Shown here piece by piece: positions 60,158 through 64,000 of a DNA stretch of 64,000 bases (positions are counted from its first letter, which is position 1; each line of letters begins with the position of its first letter). The notes under the pieces were generated by a model that saw only the letters and a program-made list of their open reading frames with translations, was not told where the DNA came from and made no database searches. The position numbers were made by a program, and so were the translations under genes. Source of the DNA: a virus; the IMG/VR virus record IMGVR_UViG_3300045256_000135, positions 1-64,000 of that record; one strand, written 5' to 3'.

Positions 60158-60479
60158 GAAGACGGTTAAGCGCACTGTGAAGCGGGTTCAGAAGACGCGG
60201 AAGCCCGCGCGGGTGAAGGAGCAGGTGATCTGGAAGCTCAGTGGTCACGGAAACCATGAACTCCCGAAGGGGTACAAGATCCTGTTTGGCAAGGACCGAA
60301 GCGGGACTCCCAAGGTCTGGGCTTTGGTCGATCCCACTGCCAAGAAGGTGACGGTCGAGTTGCGGGTGATTCGGACGGGAGCTCCCTTTCCGAAGGGGTT
60401 CGAGTACGTCGGTAGCTACGATTCGTCGCCGACGTCCCACATCCTCGTCGGTCCTGCCAGCAACCACTCCGAAGACTGA
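60144..60479 (+). CDS. basic protein with histone-like N-terminal tail
   Basis: A 111-residue protein whose first 26 residues are almost all Lys, Arg and Thr. A compact beta-rich domain follows (about 27-100). It may bind nucleic acid. Its stop overlaps the first paired base of the RNA structure that follows. Confidence 0.6.
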   Translation: MATRKKTVKRTVKRVQKTRKPARVKEQVIWKLSGHGNHELPKGYKILFGKDRSGTPKVWALVDPTAKKVTVELRVIRTGAPFPKGFEYVGSYDSSPTSHILVGPASNHSED

Positions 60480-60603
60480 CTTCAGCTAGCTCTCATTGAG
60501 AGCGGACAACCACGAACTGCCGTGGAGCTGAAGTCGCAGTAGAGACATTTGACTCGGTGTCTCCGGTTCCTCCTCTGATACGGCGAAGAGATCAGAGGAG
60601 GAA
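60478..60603 (+). ncRNA. structured RNA: three-way junction plus two hairpins
   Basis: Stem 1 pairs 60478-60487 with 60526-60535 (10 perfect pairs). Inside are hairpin 60489-60503 (six pairs, three-base loop) and hairpin 60510-60525 (five pairs, six-base loop). A GAGACA/TGTCTC hairpin (60542-60563) follows, then a 13-pair hairpin at 60567-60603. The last could end transcription, although only a weak T run follows. Confidence 0.6.
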
Positions 60604-60879
60604 TTGTTTGCTGCTCTGATCATTGAGGAGGCTAGTGTTTTCGATTTTGGGGTTCGACTGGATGGCGATCAGGAGTCACAACTTAATTAGACCCTGGGAC
60701 CCAAAGCTATCGGCGTAAATCGGTAGTGTACACAGTTCATCAAAGAGAAACCTCTCGCTTACGTAGCAAGAGCAGCCTCGAACCAGCCTGGCCAGCTGGG
60801 TTCTGTGACCAGTCACCATATACTCCCCACTTCAAAGACACTAGTCTCCTCAAGGACCAGAGAAGTTACTTCGAGCTCC
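60604..60879 (+). other. 276-base non-coding stretch
   Basis: No convincing gene in either strand. It contains further hairpins: CTATCG/CGGTAG near 60707-60726, and GAACCAGC paired with GCTGG-GTTC near 60779-60803. Lies between the structured RNA and promoter copy 11. Confidence 0.5.
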
Positions 60880-60907
60880 TTGATTTCTGATCGATCATTA
60901 TTATGAT
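60880..60907 (+). promoter_or_regulatory. repeated phage promoter, copy 11 (leaderless)
   Basis: TTGATT (60880-60885), 16 bases, TATGAT (60902-60907), 6 bases, ATG 60914. Confidence 0.85.
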
Positions 60908-60913
60908 CATTGT

Positions 60914-61522
60914 ATGAGGAACATGGAACACAGACTTTTGGGAATGGGATCTGGTCCGTCCGTTGATAAGCCGTTGGGAGTCAATTGGATTGATCAGAAG
61001 TACACTGGTACGCCTGGTCTGGTCGGAATGACCCTGTGCCCCGGTCGAAAGGGCCACGGTGCTTCCCAAATCCACAATCGCTCGGTCGACGCAGATGTTA
61101 CGACGATGCTGGAAATGGATCCCAAGGTTGATGCCCTCCTTGGTTTGATGGAAGCGTTCGAGTATCGGATGCTTCAGGCGGATACGCTGGCACATAAGTG
61201 TCGGGAGCAGTCGATCGACTATCTCTGGTATCCGATGCCCGATGGGGGCACCCCGCGGGATATGCGATCAGCCAGGTCGGTGGTCAACGCTGTGGTCCAG
61301 AAGCTCCGTTACGGTGAGAACATTGTGATCCACTGCAAGGCGGGTTTGGGTCGAACCGGGCTCCTTGCTAGCTGCATTCTGATTCGCCTCGGCTGGTCTG
61401 CTGAAGACGCGATGCGAATTGTCCGCCAAACTCGAAAGGGTACGATCGAGAACAAGCGCCAAGAGGCCTTCGTCAACGACTTTGGTGGACGTCAGTCCCA
61501 GTTCCGCAACCTGCCGGGTTGA
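60914..61522 (+). CDS. dual-specificity protein phosphatase
   Basis: A 202-residue protein with H-C-K-A-G-L-G-R-T-G at residues 140-149, the C-x5-R phosphatase signature. The nucleophile is Cys141 and the phosphate-binding residue Arg147. Asp110 or Asp116 in the loop before it could be the general acid. The fold should be a CDKN3/DUSP-like phosphatase acting on phosphoproteins, RNA 5' ends or phospholipids. Leaderless start from promoter copy 11. Confidence 0.85.
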   Translation: MRNMEHRLLGMGSGPSVDKPLGVNWIDQKYTGTPGLVGMTLCPGRKGHGASQIHNRSVDADVTTMLEMDPKVDALLGLMEAFEYRMLQADTLAHKCREQSIDYLWYPMPDGGTPRDMRSARSVVNAVVQKLRYGENIVIHCKAGLGRTGLLASCILIRLGWSAEDAMRIVRQTRKGTIENKRQEAFVNDFGGRQSQFRNLPG

Positions 61523-62073
61523 CAGTGTTGACCTCGGGGTGGTGTATCGTATACTCTAAGAGTGGAGAGCCACCTGGATCTCCGTACATTGACGTGTACT
61601 GGTCCAGCTTTGATGAGGCGGAGTACGAGTACTTCAACCTGCTGAAGCCCTACCCCAGCTCCTCCCCGTGGTGGAAGTTGCTATGGATAGAGTTCAGATT
61701 CTACGATTCGGGGTGCAAGATGATCTCTCTCGAGCAAGTTCGACGATCACTGGATCAAGCATATCCACAAGACTTTGCCGTGGGCAGCCTGGCTGCCCAG
61801 TTTAACGCGTCTATCCAAGACACTCAGACTGCACTGGACTTTCTCGCAGCGAAGAGGTTCACGTACGTCACGGAGATGAACACGTATCTCGGTGCAATCA
61901 AGTACACCGAACTCGCTCTCACCACCACCCCTCAGAACAGTTCCACGATTTCAAACGCTGTTGCATTCAGTCTCCAGTTGGTCGAGAGTCATCTCGAAAG
62001 ATTAGTACTTCTCAAGAGAGCAACTTTGATCCTAGCACCGATTACCGGTGAGAAGACGTATGTTTCAGTATGA
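61519..62073 (+). CDS. protein of unknown function
   Basis: A 184-residue protein from a TTG overlapping the phosphatase stop (GTG 61525 is an alternative). Aromatic N-terminal domain and a helical C-terminal half. Unrecognised. Confidence 0.6.
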   Translation: MTVLTSGWCIVYSKSGEPPGSPYIDVYWSSFDEAEYEYFNLLKPYPSSSPWWKLLWIEFRFYDSGCKMISLEQVRRSLDQAYPQDFAVGSLAAQFNASIQDTQTALDFLAAKRFTYVTEMNTYLGAIKYTELALTTTPQNSSTISNAVAFSLQLVESHLERLVLLKRATLILAPITGEKTYVSV

Positions 62074-62270
62074 TCAAGGTACTGAAACACCATCTGGTTG
62101 ATTGGATCAGTGGTACGGCGACGGTGGTGTCTGATAGAACAACGAAGCTGTCGGCTACTTGCTCCAAGTGTTCTGATCAAACCCTGCGATTCTATTGCTG
62201 CTTGAAGATTGCTGAAGAGTATGGTTGGCGGAATTATGCATATCTCCACTCTGCCTGTGATCGAAAGTGA
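62070..62270 (+). CDS. small zinc-binding protein
   Basis: 66 residues. C-S-K-C near 31-34 and C-C near 43, with a final C-D near 63, may form one site. It overlaps the next gene by 35 bases. Confidence 0.55.
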   Translation: MIKVLKHHLVDWISGTATVVSDRTTKLSATCSKCSDQTLRFYCCLKIAEEYGWRNYAYLHSACDRK

Positions 62271-62478
62271 GTTTGTCACCCACTGGTGCCCTCTTTGTGG
62301 TGGTGTCAGTCACCCCGCCACGGGATGCGCCTACACACCTACATTCATCGTCTGCTGGCGATGCACTAGAGCCGCTTGCACGTGGATCGAAAGCTGGACC
62401 AATTCAAAGGGGCGGAGACGAGGCTTGTCGTTTTATCAACATGCCGGAGCTCGCGATGTCGAACACGAAGCGGTATAG
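62236..62478 (+). CDS. phage zinc-ribbon protein
   Basis: 80 residues. W-C-P-L-C-G-G near 17 and C-W-R-C near 39, then N-S-K-G-R-R-R-G-L-S-F-Y, form a pattern I recognise from small zinc ribbons in other phages. The start is uncertain; ATG 62236 is given. Confidence 0.6.
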   Translation: MHISTLPVIESEFVTHWCPLCGGVSHPATGCAYTPTFIVCWRCTRAACTWIESWTNSKGRRRGLSFYQHAGARDVEHEAV

Positions 62479-62719
62479 ATTGACAGCTGAAGGTCGTAGG
62501 CAGGTGTTCGAGATTCGACAGCGTCTGAAAAACAACGACCTTGAATGGCCTCCGACTGTTGATCAATTGCATCTGTTCTTCGACCTCATACCGGAAAAGG
62601 TTCGGTACGACATCGAGTCAGAGGCCAAGTCGCTTGGGCTGAACGCGGATCGAGTCAAAACGTCATACCTTCGGCAGCTGGTTGATATTGCTATTGCATC
62701 CGAGGAACGCCTGCATTGA
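62456..62719 (+). CDS. small protein of unknown function
   Basis: 87 residues. ATG 62456 is chosen for GGAG 7 bases upstream; the frame is open further back. Helical, basic start. Unrecognised. Confidence 0.55.
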   Translation: MSNTKRYRLTAEGRRQVFEIRQRLKNNDLEWPPTVDQLHLFFDLIPEKVRYDIESEAKSLGLNADRVKTSYLRQLVDIAIASEERLH

Positions 62720-62730
62720 AAGGCTAGAAC

Positions 62731-63327
62731 ATGATCTACACACTCGACTGCGAATTCTTCGAAGACGGTTACAAGCGAATCGACCTCATCTCGATTGCTC
62801 TTGTCTGTGAGGACGGGCGTGAGTTCTACGCTGTAGCGTCTGATGGCTGGGACCCCCGGGGTGTATCTGATTGGTTGAAAGCGAACGTATTACCGTTTTT
62901 GTCACCTGACGGTCAAAGAGTTGATCTCTTCGATGGGATCATTGCGTCTGAAGCAGCCAAGGTGATACCGTTCCGCTCCAGGGAGCAGATCAAAGAGGAT
63001 CTGTGGAAGTTCGTCAAACCCGAAGCTCCACCCGTTGTCAAAGAGCTCGAGTACATCAGAGGACGATCCTTCCACAATCAGCCAGAGTTCTGGGGATACT
63101 TTGCAGACTACGACTGGGTTTTACTGTGCCAGCTTTTTGGTCGCATGCTCGATCTTCCATCACATTTTCCGAAGTATTGTCGAGATATCAAACAGAAGAT
63201 GGATGACCACCAGATCGAGAAGGTTGGTATGCCGAAGCAAGAAAGCGGGCATCACAACGCTTTGATGGATGCTCGTCACATGCAAAAGATGCTCCTGCGT
63301 CTCGCAGAGATGGAAGAAGCTCGTTAG
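62731..63327 (+). CDS. Rv2179c-like 3'-5' exoribonuclease (DEDD fold)
   Basis: A 198-residue protein. D-C-E-F-F-E-D-G at residues 5-12 gives the first Asp/Glu pair. W-G-Y-F-A-D-Y-D-W-V-L near 120 gives the second acidic motif and H-N-A-L-M-D-A-R-H near 175-183 the third. The order and the G-Y-F-A-D-Y-D-W-V motif match the Rv2179c family of DEDD exonucleases, which trim RNA 3' ends. Likely role is degrading or processing host or phage RNA. Confidence 0.82.
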   Translation: MIYTLDCEFFEDGYKRIDLISIALVCEDGREFYAVASDGWDPRGVSDWLKANVLPFLSPDGQRVDLFDGIIASEAAKVIPFRSREQIKEDLWKFVKPEAPPVVKELEYIRGRSFHNQPEFWGYFADYDWVLLCQLFGRMLDLPSHFPKYCRDIKQKMDDHQIEKVGMPKQESGHHNALMDARHMQKMLLRLAEMEEAR

Positions 63328-63336
63328 GAGGACACC

Positions 63337-63636
63337 ATGGCAGATTATCGAAATGGCTTACACCTGATCCCGGAGCACATGCACGACTCGGTTACACAGT
63401 GGATCGAGGAGGGTTTTCCGCATCCAAGAATGATGGGAACATTCTTCAAGGCGATTCTGTCGAACCAGTTCGTTGAGACAATATCTCAAGCTGACGAAGC
63501 AAACTACCATAGCTTGAAGGGTTGGGCAACGTTCTTGTACAACTACATGCCTTCACCTGCGTATGGATCGTATGAGAATCTTCTCAAGTGGTATAGTTTC
63601 CATCATCCTGAGTCGGAGCAAGTCAATGAAGGTTGA
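63337..63636 (+). CDS. conserved small phage protein
   Basis: 99 residues. I-P-E-H-M-H-D-S-V-T-Q-W-I-E-E-G, L-S-N-Q-F, A-D-E-A-N and F-L-Y-N-Y-M-P form a pattern I recognise as a common phage family without known function. Good ribosome site (AGGAGG). Confidence 0.6.
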   Translation: MADYRNGLHLIPEHMHDSVTQWIEEGFPHPRMMGTFFKAILSNQFVETISQADEANYHSLKGWATFLYNYMPSPAYGSYENLLKWYSFHHPESEQVNEG

Positions 63637-63829
63637 GATTCAGATTCAGCATGCTTACTCAGACAGTAAGCCAAACGAAACCCGCCCTGTCATGGTCATC
63701 AGTGACACACCTATTCACGACGGAGCTTACCCAAAGCTTCAGATTGAACTTGAAGGCAAGAAGATCGTGCTCAATATTCGTGATCTGAAAGCAGCGATCG
63801 AAGCGATTGAGCACGTCAATAACGCTTAG
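63626..63829 (+). CDS. small protein of unknown function
   Basis: 67 residues, beta-rich then helical. It overlaps the previous gene by 11 bases. Confidence 0.55.
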   Translation: MKVEIQIQHAYSDSKPNETRPVMVISDTPIHDGAYPKLQIELEGKKIVLNIRDLKAAIEAIEHVNNA

Positions 63830-63877
63830 TCCAACGTCAGTTCGTAGACGCTTCTTTTAGAATCGTTACGAACTGCT

Positions 63878-64000
63878 ATGTCGAATCTGTCCGACCTAGA
63901 GACGAAGCTTAACGCGAAGATTGATGCTCACGTCTATCAGACAGCCGATGACGAATTTATTGAGGATGGTGTTGACCTTAGAGTCAGAGCACCAAACGCA
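63878..64000 (+). CDS. unknown protein, cut by window end
   Basis: An ATG opens a frame that runs to the last base with at least 41 codons of acidic, protein-like sequence. TAGAAT at 63858-63863 may be a -10 box, about 15 bases before the start. Confidence 0.55.
   Translation, partial: MSNLSDLETKLNAKIDAHVYQTADDEFIEDGVDLRVRAPNA

Noticed and set aside
60478-60535. tRNA-like reading of the three-way junction
   Set aside because: It has only two internal arms, no T arm and a six-base loop in place of an anticodon loop.
60640-60870. Possible tmRNA: GGGGTTCGACTGGATGGCG resembles a tmRNA 5' region
   Set aside because: No matching 3' acceptor and T arm, no recognisable tag reading frame, and the stretch is shorter than known tmRNAs.

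Overview
The window looks like one contiguous stretch of a large, lytic-type bacteriophage genome, of roughly even base composition by eye. About 130 protein genes are packed almost end to end. All but one are on the + strand, and many overlap by 4 bases (ATGA or GTGA junctions). There are five tRNA genes, phage-type nucleotide and DNA-repair enzymes, large structural proteins, a tail-spike-like protein, an endolysin and many small zinc-ribbon proteins. No host housekeeping block, integrase, insertion sequence or CRISPR array was seen. The host cannot be named. Two lipoprotein signal peptides, an amidase endolysin, a sigma-region-4-like protein of a type I associate with myxobacteria, and tRNAs for AGA, AUA, UUA and UCA codons would all fit a GC-rich Gram-negative host. 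That host assignment is inference.

Layout. 1-7000: nucleotide and DNA metabolism (end of dCTP deaminase, SbcD/SbcC-like nuclease pair, RusA-like resolvase, helix-turn-helix proteins). 7018-14783: a late, probably virion, operon of very large proteins behind an operator-like palindrome. 14784-26823: many small accessory genes, including a one-gene cassette flanked by a 26-base inverted repeat, a HAD phosphatase, a DUF433 protein, a DnaA-domain-IV-like protein and a truncated thyX. 26850-33074: virion proteins, a terminator, a tail-spike-like protein and a 1134-residue multidomain protein. 33085-37742: accessory genes, the only minus-strand gene, and a MazG-like enzyme. 37825-44148: a structural protein, then an exported/lysis-type island (amidase, papain-like protease, HEVLE protein, two lipoproteins). 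44145-57730: small genes, five tRNAs, deaminase, dNMP kinase and DenV. 57735-64000: VWA protein, Arg-rich peptides, NusG, a structured non-coding stretch, a dual-specificity phosphatase and an exoribonuclease.

Regulation. The most distinctive feature is a repeated promoter with invariant geometry in ten clear copies: TTGATT, 16 bases, TATGAT. In most copies an ATG lies exactly 6 bases after TATGAT, so the transcripts should be leaderless. Three copies carry a Shine-Dalgarno leader instead, and an eleventh copy has a degenerate -35. A second element (AACTATATA, 28-29 bases, CAGGTTTACCA) occurs three times, once inverted. With a phage NusG and a sigma-region-4-like protein, this suggests a phage-run transcription programme.

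Caution. Five genes appear split by single-base frame changes, three of them at homopolymer runs. They may be sequencing indels, real mutations or programmed frameshifts. thyX has lost its C-terminal half and is joined out of frame to a start-less zinc-ribbon remnant.
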